DNA from: Sphingobacteriales bacterium
GTDB taxonomy: Bacteria; Bacteroidota; Bacteroidia; UKL13-3
Reading direction: 5' to 3'
Length of the DNA: 64,000 bases
Assembly (NCBI GenBank): GCA_021299635.1
Contig: JAJTFA010000005.1
Location: 1 to 64,000, forward strand
In this document: positions 1-8,406 of the stretch, in pieces
Numbering within the stretch: the first letter of the stretch is position 1
Layout of the letters: every line of letters begins with the position of its first letter
The notes under the pieces: generated by a model
The model's input: the letters and a program-made list of their open reading frames with translations, nothing else
Told to the model about the DNA's origin: nothing
Databases searched by the model: none
Position numbers and translations under genes: made by a program

Positions 1-3000
1 AACCACTGCACGGAACTGTGTGGTTTGTGTGAGTGCGCCTGATGTATGTGTCGTAGTTGTATTGCTAATGCTGGTCCATGTGGTAAATGGTGCTACTGCA
101 CTTTCCCATCTTACTACGTTGCCTGTATTGCCTGATAAAGTTAATGTACCACTGGTTGCACCTGAACAAATTGTTGTACCGCCACTAACGCTACCACCTA
201 CACTCGTTGGGCTAACGGTTAATACAGCTGTATTAGAATTAGCATTAGGGCTGCACGTGCCGGAAACAAAACAACGATACTGGTACGTATTCATTGAAAG
301 AGTAGCTCCATTAATGGTTAAGGATGCAGTATTAACACCATTATAGGTAACATTATTACTTAGGCTATTCCAGCCTGAACCTTGATTCTCCTGCCATTGG
401 TAGTTGAGTCCGCTACCAGAGGCTGCTAATGTAAAACTTGCATTCCCACTCAAACAAGTGGCATTATTAGACGGCTGAGCTGTGATTGTAGGCGCTGTAT
501 TAACATTTAAAACTGCCTGGTTACTGGTAACATTATTACAGCTACCATTAACTAAACAACGATACAAATAACCATTAAACGCTGATGAAGCACCTAGAAT
601 ATTCAAACTATCATCAGTAACATTTGGATAGGTAGCACTAACTGATAGGTTACTCCAACCTGATCCTGTATTAATCTGCCACTGAAAAGATTGAACACTT
701 CCTGTTGCTACAACAATAAATCTGGCATTACTACCGGAGCAGATTGTACTTACCGAAGGCTGCGCGGTAATGTTCACATTATCATTAACAGTTAAAACAA
801 CTGTATCTGTTGATAATACAGGCGGACATGCCCCTGTGATTAAACAACGGTATTTGTTACCATTGAATGAGATAGGAGGATTAACGATACTAAGACTAGT
901 TGTGGCAACTCCTGTATAGTTTGTTCCATTAATTAGATTGGACCATAGTCCACCAATTTCCTGTTGCCATTGATAATTTATACCATAACCGGATGTACTA
1001 ACTGTAAGGTTACGTGTGCCTGCTCCTGCACATACTGCAGAAGGTACTGAAGGTTGTGCAGTAATAACAGGAAAACCGGAGGCTGTTGTAAACTCAACAG
1101 ATCCTATATCAGGGATACTGCTTCTTGTAATATTATTAAAATCGCTTGTGATACTCACAGCAGAACCGGCATTCGAAACACGACAAGAATTAGTAGCCAA
1201 ATCTCCTGTTGCCGTTGATGTAAAGAATTGTGCTGAGGGTAATTCGCTTGTTAGGTTTCCTAAATTATTAACCGGATTACCTGTCAGTGAATTCCAGCTG
1301 GCCAATGTGCGGCTTGTCCCAACAGGATTCTCAATCATATTTATATTCCCTCCAACATACAAATTGTGATTGTGCGTAAAGCTTCCGAAGAAAGAAGATG
1401 AGAGTGCATAATGTGTTTGAGAAGAAGATGTTCTTTGATTATACAATATATTATTACGCATAATTAATGCAACTGTTGAACTGAATGTGTTGCGAAAAAA
1501 TGCAGTTGTGGTATTAGTTCCGTTTGCAGTACCCCCTATAAATATACTGTTGTAATAAAATTCATTAACTCCTCCTGATGTATTCAATTCTATTCCCCTA
1601 ATACGAGTTTGGTTATTAATTGTAGGAGGTATGATAGAAATCTGATTATTGTAATATGTTGCCGATCCACTTGATCCAATATAAATTCCATAAATAACTC
1701 CACTGTTACTGCCTGCTCCAGTATTGGTAGCGTCTAATCCATAAATTCGGTTGGCATAAACCTCCGAGCCTGTCCAAGCATTATTTACTGCAATTCCTGC
1801 AACAGATGTGGCAAGTGTTGAACTCGTATTAACCAAGGTAAAAATAGTATTGCCTTTTACAATATTTCCTGATGTAGTTGTAGAAATACGAATGCCTGCG
1901 CAGGATAGATCAGGGGCATTTTGTGTTGTAGCTGACGTATACAAACTTTGGATAGTATTTCCAATTACAGTATTGGTGCCGGAAGATATACTTACACCCT
2001 GAGTAAAGTTAGCCCCTATATTTATTAGGTGAGAGATACTGTTTGAATTAATTTGTATTGCACTGCTGCTGCTTGATGTAATGCCATTTACAATACCATT
2101 GGCAATGATGGTATCCTGCAACCCGCCAATCTGATTATTCAATACATTAACCATACCTCCTGCTATATTGATACCATAAAAATTAGTTGCAGTTATCTTT
2201 CCGATTCTATTTGAAGAAATCAGGGATGTTATGGACGTTCCGGCCGTCATATTGATGGCATTCCATGTACCGCTTGTTTGGAAATAACCACCACCTCTGT
2301 TTGGATTACAACCACCAATAGAGTTATTGATTATGGTTATTCCGTTAATTGAACTGGCAACCCAGATACCATTGCTGGTTCCACTGTGAACTATTCCTCT
2401 GCTACTAAATAATTTATTTGACCCTACAACATGACCTGTACCAGAAGCAATAGCAATAAAACTTTGGGCACCTCTGGGGGCTCGCTGGTAAATATTGTTC
2501 CCTAAAGAAGTATCTGTTGGATGTCCTATCAAAGCATTATTACCTGTAACATTTAGGAGAATGCCGTAGGTTGAGAAATCAAAAATAGTATTTGCTTGAA
2601 TTGTCAGGTTTTGAATATTGTTGGCAGCACCCCAAACTGTTACTCCAGAAGCAGGACAATTAGCAGCATCTAGCAGGGCCCCTCTTATTACATTGTTTAA
2701 TAAAACCAATCCTGATGATGTGGAACCTGCCGAATTTGTAGAGATGTTCACAGCAGCATAAAAAGGATTTGAACCATTCCCCTCGATTACACAATTTCTA
2801 ATAGTATCATTTACTCCATTCACTATCCAGATGGTTGGAGCAGTTAAGCCGGATGGTGCAGTGCCGGAAATATTCCTAATGAGCAGATTTCTGTTGGGGC
2901 CACCATCAATCGTGACTCTGGTAGCTCCGTTCAAATGGATCAAACCATTAACTCCCAGTGTAAATGAGCCGGAGAGGGTGCGCAACTGGTTATCCGGCCT

Positions 3001-6000
3001 AATGAGCAAATTAAATCCACTGAGCCCTGCATTATTCAAAAGATTGGCACCAGTTTCGGTTATATCTGAAACAATGGTAACCACAGTATTTCCTGATAGT
3101 GCTCCATTATTGATTGCACTAAACAATCCACCCGCACCTGTAAGTGATGTATAGGTTTGACCAACGCCAACATTAATAGAAACAGGTAAGCTACCCACCA
3201 GACTGTAACTATAAGGTGTAGTTGGTGCAGACAATTGTGTATTTACATCAGTATGAGAGGCACCGCTAAATGGAAGAATGGCAATATTAACCGGTGATGC
3301 TGAATCCTGAGCAACGATATAATACTGATACTGATTATTAATAGCAGGTGTACCTGGAATAAGTGCATAATCAAGCGTAAAGGTCCATGTGCCGTTGATT
3401 AATGTACCCGATGTTAGAACCCCTCCTGTACTAACCCAAGACGTTGCAGATGGCGCTGTTCTACGATACCACAGACGAGGCTGTAATGAGCCTGATATTC
3501 TCACTCCGGTGCCTATATCTGTTATATCTGCAGTAATTGTACGGTTAGAGAATGATGATGTATTACCAACCTGTGTATGGGTTATTACAGAAGCAAAAAT
3601 ATCTACTGTCTGATAATTTCCTGCATCAGCCCCAATATCAACCGGAGTTAATGATACCCGAGTCTGACCCTCAAAATCTGTGGTTACAGGTGTTCCGGTT
3701 AAACCTGTACCTTCTGCAGGTGTTGTTGAACCCAACCTTAAATCCAACGATGCGTTCGCTGCCTGAGGTGCCACAAAATTTGGATTGCCATTTCCTGAAT
3801 TGATATCAAAATTAGCTACAGCTCGCCAAGCAGTCAGAGAATTTATATCAGTATTGTTATAACGAACCAAGATTCCGCCATTACCCGGAGCAAAGTATAT
3901 GTTGTTGTTTATGGTTGTACCATTGACAGCATTTGCTGTAAGAAATAAGCAATAATGCTTGGATAGTGCTGAGCTGTTAGAGCGTGTATTGGCAAAAATA
4001 TTGTTTGCAATAATCCTTGTTCCAATTGAGAATATACTGTTGAAAAATGCAGCAGTATTGGCAGCAGATGTACCACCTATGTTTGCACCGCCAATATAAA
4101 CCGAATTATGAATATAAGCATTTGAATTGCCTGCATCATGAATTCCAATGATATTATGATTGGTATTCATATCAACACCAGCCGTATCAAGACCAAGTCT
4201 TACCATATTATTATAAGTATTGGTAGAAGAGGTTGCATTAAAGATGCCTGTGATGGTGCAGGTTCCACTGCTATAAGGGAAAATACTCTTTACTATATTG
4301 CCTGAAAGCGAGTTACCTGTACCTGTGGTATTAAAATAAATACCGTTAACTGCTAATGTCAGAAAAGGATTTAAAGATAAAAGTCCATCAATGATATTAT
4401 TATTACAAATCAAACTGCTGCCGCCAGCAGTTATTAGAATTCCATGTAAGTGCGCAAGATTGGTTGTGCCTGTGTTTGTGCCATTGGTAACCAATCTTCG
4501 AATGGTATTGCTGCTAATATTAAATGCACCAGCGCCTTGAGCAAAAATACCGGTTGTACGGTTTGAACTTGAATTGGATGCAGCTGTAAGATTGGAGACT
4601 GTATTACCTGTAATATTGTTATTTGTAGAAGTAACCTGAAGAAAAATTCCAGTAACATCTGCAAAAGTTGAATCTATCATAGAATGGTTAATCGATGGAC
4701 TACCCAAATAATTATTTGTGATATTAAGCTGTGGAGTATTTGCTGTAATATTAATCCCTCTGATTGCAGCGGTGCCGCCACCATTAACTGTAATACCACC
4801 AATCTGATTTCCGCTTATCAGGGCAACTCCATAATTACTGCCGCCACCTAAGCTTATTGCAGAAAAAATGGAACCGGTTGCATTTGTAAATAATCGAACA
4901 TTACCATTCTGTGTAGTGCTGCCAATGAGGTTATTGCTTACATTAAATGTACCATTAACCAGATTGATGAGGTAGTGGGTGCTATTATTCAGTTCCAGAT
5001 TAATATTTGAGATAGTATTACCGGTAACCTGAACTGTTCCTGACACTACTGCGCTAATACTAATCATACTAACTGTTCCATCACCGGTGTAGTTAAGCGG
5101 ACTACCTGTGCACAAGGGAAGAGTACCGCCAAAGAAATTATTTTGAATTGTATGGGTTGAACCGGATGCAATTGAAATGGCGGTGGCAGTATTAAAAGAT
5201 AAACTTCTGGCCGTTTCCTGATAAAAACTATTTCCGCTAATGGTCCAATTCTCAGAGCCAGCTGCCAGGTTGATTCCAAAATTAGAATTTGACCCATTAT
5301 AATAATTGATAATGCGGTTGTTTTGTATAATATTACTCTGATTAGGGAATGATGCGTTTCCGGAAGAATATATGCATTGAATAGGTGTAGCGATTGAATC
5401 TTTAATCGTGCAATTAATAATCGTATTACCATTGTTTCCAGAAACTGCGGAGCTATTGCCAAAAACAATAACTCCGGAAGTTGTGCTTGACGTAGCTCCT
5501 GTAATGATGCAATCCCTGAAAGTATTGTCACTCGAGTTATTCGTAAAACTAACCGCTGTGCCTGATCCGGTCAAGTTGGTTATCTGAATAAACCCGCCAC
5601 TACCTGCTCCTGCTCTTCTTCCATCTATTGTTAAAAATCGGGTATTATTCAAATCAAAGGTCGAAGCACCAAAACCGGTAAACACAATAGGAATAGAAAC
5701 GTTACCTCTAGGCCTAATAGTGACATTATTTGCGGCTGTTGTTTGTAAATTACCGTAACTTAAAGGATACGTTTCTAAAGACGGATCATAAGTAGAATCC
5801 ATTTCCAGAATAAAATTACCACTTACACCTAAATTACGAATATTCGTTAGCGCATTTGTAATGGTAGGATAATCACAACCGGTTGGACAAACAGTTTTAA
5901 CACCGCTTAATAACCCGGAAAGTGTTGCCTGACTGCCTGCCACAAAACTTGTGGGCAAGCTACCCTCATTGCAAACAAATAAACGATAGTAGTATGTTAC

Positions 6001-6927
6001 ACCGGGTATTAAACCTGAAACTGAAGTGGAATAATTTGTACCTGTAGTGGCTCGTGTGGTTGAGTTTACAGTTGAATACAGATTATAGTTTACTGCATCT
6101 GTTGATATAAAAAGCTGATAGTAGGTTTCTGTAGTTGCATTATCTACCCAATTTACATTCATGCTCATTGGAGTAATAGCACTATAGGTAAGTGCCACTG
6201 GGGTGGTCGGAATAGCAAACTGTGGGCTAAAAGAAAACCTTTGGCCATTATTTGGTTTTGTATTAATAGTGTTTGTTTCGGTTACTGTTGATGTATCGAA
6301 TGGCAAGCCACTAACAGAAGTAAGACAAAGAAAATTTCGTGGCCCGGTTAACACATTGGTGATGCCTAATGAAGCGGAAGGTGTAAAGAGCGATCCCGCT
6401 TCCGGTCTATAAATGAACTCTACCCTGCTGTTGGCTTCGTAAAGCTTTAGTTGCATAGATAAACAACCTGCCGATGCATTGTAATTCCATTGTATATTGA
6501 GCCACTCTGCGGTAAATACGCGATTTGGTGCGGTTCCGCTTGTTTGATAGCTAAAACCATTAGCAGTAGTCATCTCATTATCATCCCATAAAGGAGCTAT
6601 GATAGGCCTAGGAGAAGTGGGTCCGGTTCCTGTAGCCAAATTATTGGCCTGGCTATTTGCATTGCTGATATTTGAACCCAAGCTTATGAATCCATTGGTA
6701 CTGGCTGAAAGGTTTGTATATACTGTACTGTTGTATATAAAATTAAAACCTATCGGAATTCCTGTATAAAATCCATCATCGGTATTCCCATTTAGAGTGG
6801 CGGTAGTCCCACCGGTAAGCTGCACAAAAGTGGTCGTGCCTGAGGCAAAACTATAATTTATAACTGATTGCGCACTTGCAGTTAAGCAAGGAAATAAAAG
6901 ATACAAAAGGATAAATAGACGATTCAT
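1..6927 (-). CDS. Giant secreted beta-helix / Ig-like repeat surface protein (3' end outside window)
   Basis: Read on the minus strand from ATG at 6927, the frame stays open in every stretch I translated and reaches the window edge after 2309 codons, so the C-terminus is missing. It starts with a signal peptide (MNRLFILLYLLF...TASAQ). Then come a beta-sandwich domain of the kind found at the N-terminus of secreted Bacteroidota proteins (about residues 21-235) and a fibronectin III-like domain (about 240-335). Two long Asn/Gly/Thr/Ile-rich parallel beta-helix modules follow (about 343-1030 and 1245-1930). They are linked by a sandwich region and each ends near a DIGAD or DIGSVEF motif. At least four Ig-like domains of about 95 residues start at 1948, each with a YQWQ-like core and a late QYRC/KYRC motif. 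Members of this group are usually exported by type IX secretion; the sorting domain would lie beyond the window. Likely role: cell-surface or secreted adhesin-like protein (inference). No enzyme motif seen. Confidence 0.88.
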   Translation of the reverse strand, partial: MNRLFILLYLLFPCLTASAQSVINYSFASGTTTFVQLTGGTTATLNGNTDDGFYTGIPIGFNFIYNSTVYTNLSASTNGFISLGSNISNANSQANNLATGTGPTSPRPIIAPLWDDNEMTTANGFSYQTSGTAPNRVFTAEWLNIQWNYNASAGCLSMQLKLYEANSRVEFIYRPEAGSLFTPSASLGITNVLTGPRNFLCLTSVSGLPFDTSTVTETNTINTKPNNGQRFSFSPQFAIPTTPVALTYSAITPMSMNVNWVDNATTETYYQLFISTDAVNYNLYSTVNSTTRATTGTNYSTSVSGLIPGVTYYYRLFVCNEGSLPTSFVAGSQATLSGLLSGVKTVCPTGCDYPTITNALTNIRNLGVSGNFILEMDSTYDPSLETYPLSYGNLQTTAANNVTIRPRGNVSIPIVFTGFGASTFDLNNTRFLTIDGRRAGAGSGGFIQITNLTGSGTAVSFTNNSSDNTFRDCIITGATSSTTSGVIVFGNSSAVSGNNGNTIINCTIKDSIATPIQCIYSSGNASFPNQSNIIQNNRIINYYNGSNSNFGINLAAGSENWTISGNSFYQETARSLSFNTATAISIASGSTHTIQNNFFGGTLPLCTGSPLNYTGDGTVSMISISAVVSGTVQVTGNTISNINLELNNSTHYLINLVNGTFNVSNNLIGSTTQNGNVRLFTNATGSIFSAISLGGGSNYGVALISGNQIGGITVNGGGTAAIRGINITANTPQLNITNNYLGSPSINHSMIDSTFADVTGIFLQVTSTNNNITGNTVSNLTAASNSSSNRTTGIFAQGAGAFNISSNTIRRLVTNGTNTGTTNLAHLHGILITAGGSSLICNNNIIDGLLSLNPFLTLAVNGIYFNTTGTGNSLSGNIVKSIFPYSSGTCTITGIFNATSSTNTYNNMVRLGLDTAGVDMNTNHNIIGIHDAGNSNAYIHNSVYIGGANIGGTSAANTAAFFNSIFSIGTRIIANNIFANTRSNSSALSKHYCLFLTANAVNGTTINNNIYFAPGNGGILVRYNNTDINSLTAWRAVANFDINSGNGNPNFVAPQAANASLDLRLGSTTPAEGTGLTGTPVTTDFEGQTRVSLTPVDIGADAGNYQTVDIFASVITHTQVGNTSSFSNRTITADITDIGTGVRISGSLQPRLWYRRTAPSATSWVSTGGVLTSGTLINGTWTFTLDYALIPGTPAINNQYQYYIVAQDSASPVNIAILPFSGASHTDVNTQLSAPTTPYSYSLVGSLPVSINVGVGQTYTSLTGAGGLFSAINNGALSGNTVVTIVSDITETGANLLNNAGLSGFNLLIRPDNQLRTLSGSFTLGVNGLIHLNGATRVTIDGGPNRNLLIRNISGTAPSGLTAPTIWIVNGVNDTIRNCVIEGNGSNPFYAAVNISTNSAGSTSSGLVLLNNVIRGALLDAANCPASGVTVWGAANNIQNLTIQANTIFDFSTYGILLNVTGNNALIGHPTDTSLGNNIYQRAPRGAQSFIAIASGTGHVVGSNKLFSSRGIVHSGTSNGIWVASSINGITIINNSIGGCNPNRGGGYFQTSGTWNAINMTAGTSITSLISSNRIGKITATNFYGINIAGGMVNVLNNQIGGLQDTIIANGIVNGITSSSSSAIQINSNSISHLINIGANFTQGVSISSGTNTVIGNTIQSLYTSATTQNAPDLSCAGIRISTTTSGNIVKGNTIFTLVNTSSTLATSVAGIAVNNAWTGSEVYANRIYGLDATNTGAGSNSGVIYGIYIGSSGSATYYNNQISIIPPTINNQTRIRGIELNTSGGVNEFYYNSIFIGGTANGTNTTTAFFRNTFSSTVALIMRNNILYNQRTSSSQTHYALSSSFFGSFTHNHNLYVGGNINMIENPVGTSRTLASWNSLTGNPVNNLGNLTSELPSAQFFTSTATGDLATNSCRVSNAGSAVSITSDFNNITRSSIPDIGSVEFTTASGFPVITAQPSVPSAVCAGAGTRNLTVSTSGYGINYQWQQEIGGLWSNLINGTNYTGVATTSLSIVNPPISFNGNKYRCLITGACPPVLSTDTVVLTVNDNVNITAQPSVSTICSGSNARFIVVATGSVQSFQWQINTGSGWSNLSVSATYPNVTDDSLNILGASSAFNGYLYRCLVNGSCNNVTSNQAVLNVNTAPTITAQPSNNATCLSGNASFTLAASGSGLNYQWQENQGSGWNSLSNNVTYNGVNTASLTINGATLSMNTYQYRCFVSGTCSPNANSNTAVLTVSPTSVGGSVSGGTTICSGATSGTLTLSGNTGNVVRWESAVAPFTTWTSISNTTTTHTSGALTQTTQFRAVV

Positions 6928-7556
6928 ATACGAGCAAATAATGGTGAATGTAAATTAATTGTGTTAAAAACACAAGATTCCCTCAAAAAAACTTACGTAG
7001 GCAATCTTCTTCGTAAACAATTGGTAATCTTTTCGGAAGCGATTCATACGCACAATCATGGTATGATTAGAATAGCAGCCATCACCTCCTAACGTTTTTT
7101 AATTTTTATTCGTCATATTGAGGCGCTTATTCATAAGGCATTGCATCATACAAAGCTGAATTAGAAGGCATGGCTAGCTGCATCGGATAGTAAGCATCAT
7201 CCCCAGTCTATTTTATCAGAATCACCTCGACCATTTGCTCCCCAAATGATTCAAGCATTAATCTAGACCTTCTTTACAGCTTTTAATGCATCACTTCACT
7301 TTTTGCCTGTATTCCTCTCAATTTTATAGTGCGATGTTCGCTTAAGACAAACATGCTGTATGCCTTTATTATACAACCCTGCCATTAGTTGAATATACCC
7401 ATTCAAATCAGTTAGTTCCAATATATATGTTTTTATTGCTAAAAAGTTCGTTGCATTTTGGGCGTTTACAGATACAGCTGTAATAATCAGGAGAAGAAAT
7501 ATTGCAATATTGCTTTATTATAATCATTTTGTAAAGCTCAAACTATAATACCAATC
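6928..7556. other. Gene-poor interval with an eroded reading frame
   Basis: About 630 bp separate the giant surface-protein gene from the NlpC/P60 gene. No intact gene with a usable start is visible. The right half (about 7296-7527, minus strand) holds a broken frame described separately. The left half (6930-7100) is A+T-rich upstream DNA of the giant gene and should contain its promoter, although I could not find a clean TTG/TAnnTTTG pair there. Confidence 0.5.
7296..7527 (-). pseudogene. Eroded gene remnant with a signal-peptide-like start
   Basis: On the minus strand an ATG at 7527 opens a 39-codon frame (MIIIKQYCN...). Shifted by one base, from 7514, the DNA reads through IFLLLIITAVSVNAQ, a textbook Bacteroidota signal peptide, then about 50 mature residues to TGA at 7296-7298. 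A single-base indel between 7527 and about 7500 would join ATG to signal peptide. Past the stop the same frame still gives protein-like stretches (SDALKAVKKV, IIWGANGRGDSDKIDW) broken by several stops. This pattern is what a decaying small secreted-protein gene leaves behind. The family is not recognised. It could be chance, but an in-frame hydrophobic core ending in NAQ argues otherwise. Confidence 0.45.
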
Positions 7557-8129
7557 TTAACGATGAAGATAAGGCAAACGCACAGCTTTCAGATATCTTT
7601 TTCTATAGTAGTCGTAATCTAACCTATCTATCCTAACCCCTTCACTTGTGCTGGAATGAATAAAGCGAACAGACTGCCCTTTTTCTGAAATTACAATCCC
7701 AACATGCCCAATTCTTCGGCTGCGTCTGTTACGTCCCCTAAACAATATCAAATCACCCCTCATTATATTCTTAAGAGTTACCTCATATCCTACTAAACCC
7801 TGTCCTGCTGAAGTATGAGGTAATTTGATGCCAAATTCTTTGAATACGGTAAGCGTAAAACCTGAACAATCAAACCCCTTAGCCCCGGTACCTCCACGCC
7901 TGTACCTGTCGCCTAAAAAGGTGTAGGCATAATTAACCAAACTATCTATTCTTCTTGTTTTGTTTATGGTTTTTCTAAATGCATCGGGGAGTTCAGAAGA
8001 TAGTTTAACCGATTCGGATGTGTCTATTAATTCCTCAGCAGAATCAGGAAATAGTGCTACCTGGCCTATAATGGATTGACAAGCCAACAAAAAGATTAAA
8101 ACAAGCAAACGAGGTCTTAACTTATTCAT
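7557..8129 (-). CDS. NlpC/P60 family cell-wall hydrolase (probable lipoprotein)
   Basis: A 190-residue secreted cysteine peptidase predicted to cut peptide stems of peptidoglycan. The C-terminal half is an NlpC/P60 domain: the catalytic Cys lies in FDCSGF, a His in RIGHVGIV and the third polar residue in the FIHSS segment. The N-terminus is hydrophobic and includes LLAC (Cys17), which fits a lipobox; cleavage after IIGQ as a plain secreted protein is the alternative. I chose ATG at 8129 over an in-frame GTG four codons upstream because the signal peptide begins naturally there. It stands alone, with a gene-poor stretch downstream and the divergent S9 peptidase gene upstream. Length matches single-domain spr/NlpC-like enzymes. 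Family certain, exact substrate not known. Confidence 0.88.
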   Translation of the reverse strand: MNKLRPRLLVLIFLLACQSIIGQVALFPDSAEELIDTSESVKLSSELPDAFRKTINKTRRIDSLVNYAYTFLGDRYRRGGTGAKGFDCSGFTLTVFKEFGIKLPHTSAGQGLVGYEVTLKNIMRGDLILFRGRNRRSRRIGHVGIVISEKGQSVRFIHSSTSEGVRIDRLDYDYYRKRYLKAVRLPYLHR

Positions 8130-8406
8130 GTGCAATTGCACAAGATATAAAATAGCCTTTAGTAGGCTATTATTTTTTTCAAAATTTTAGAAAACAGCTT
8201 AATAAGCAAGCATATAACTTGTAAAATAAAGTAATGCATTAAACACCAAGACAAACACCAGACTTTATATAACTATCATAAAAACAGACTGATCGGTTAA
8301 GGTGCCTTCTCAAAATAAAAGCTAATTTGGCCCACTCAAATTCATTGTAACTTGGGGCTTCATTATCATTTTATATATTGCCATTAAAATCTGATTTAAT
8401 AACCTT

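Noticed and set aside
20..6412. Many short plus-strand and off-frame minus-strand open frames over the giant gene
   Set aside because: They are shadows of the single long minus-strand frame; their translations are low-complexity and have no starts or motifs of real proteins.
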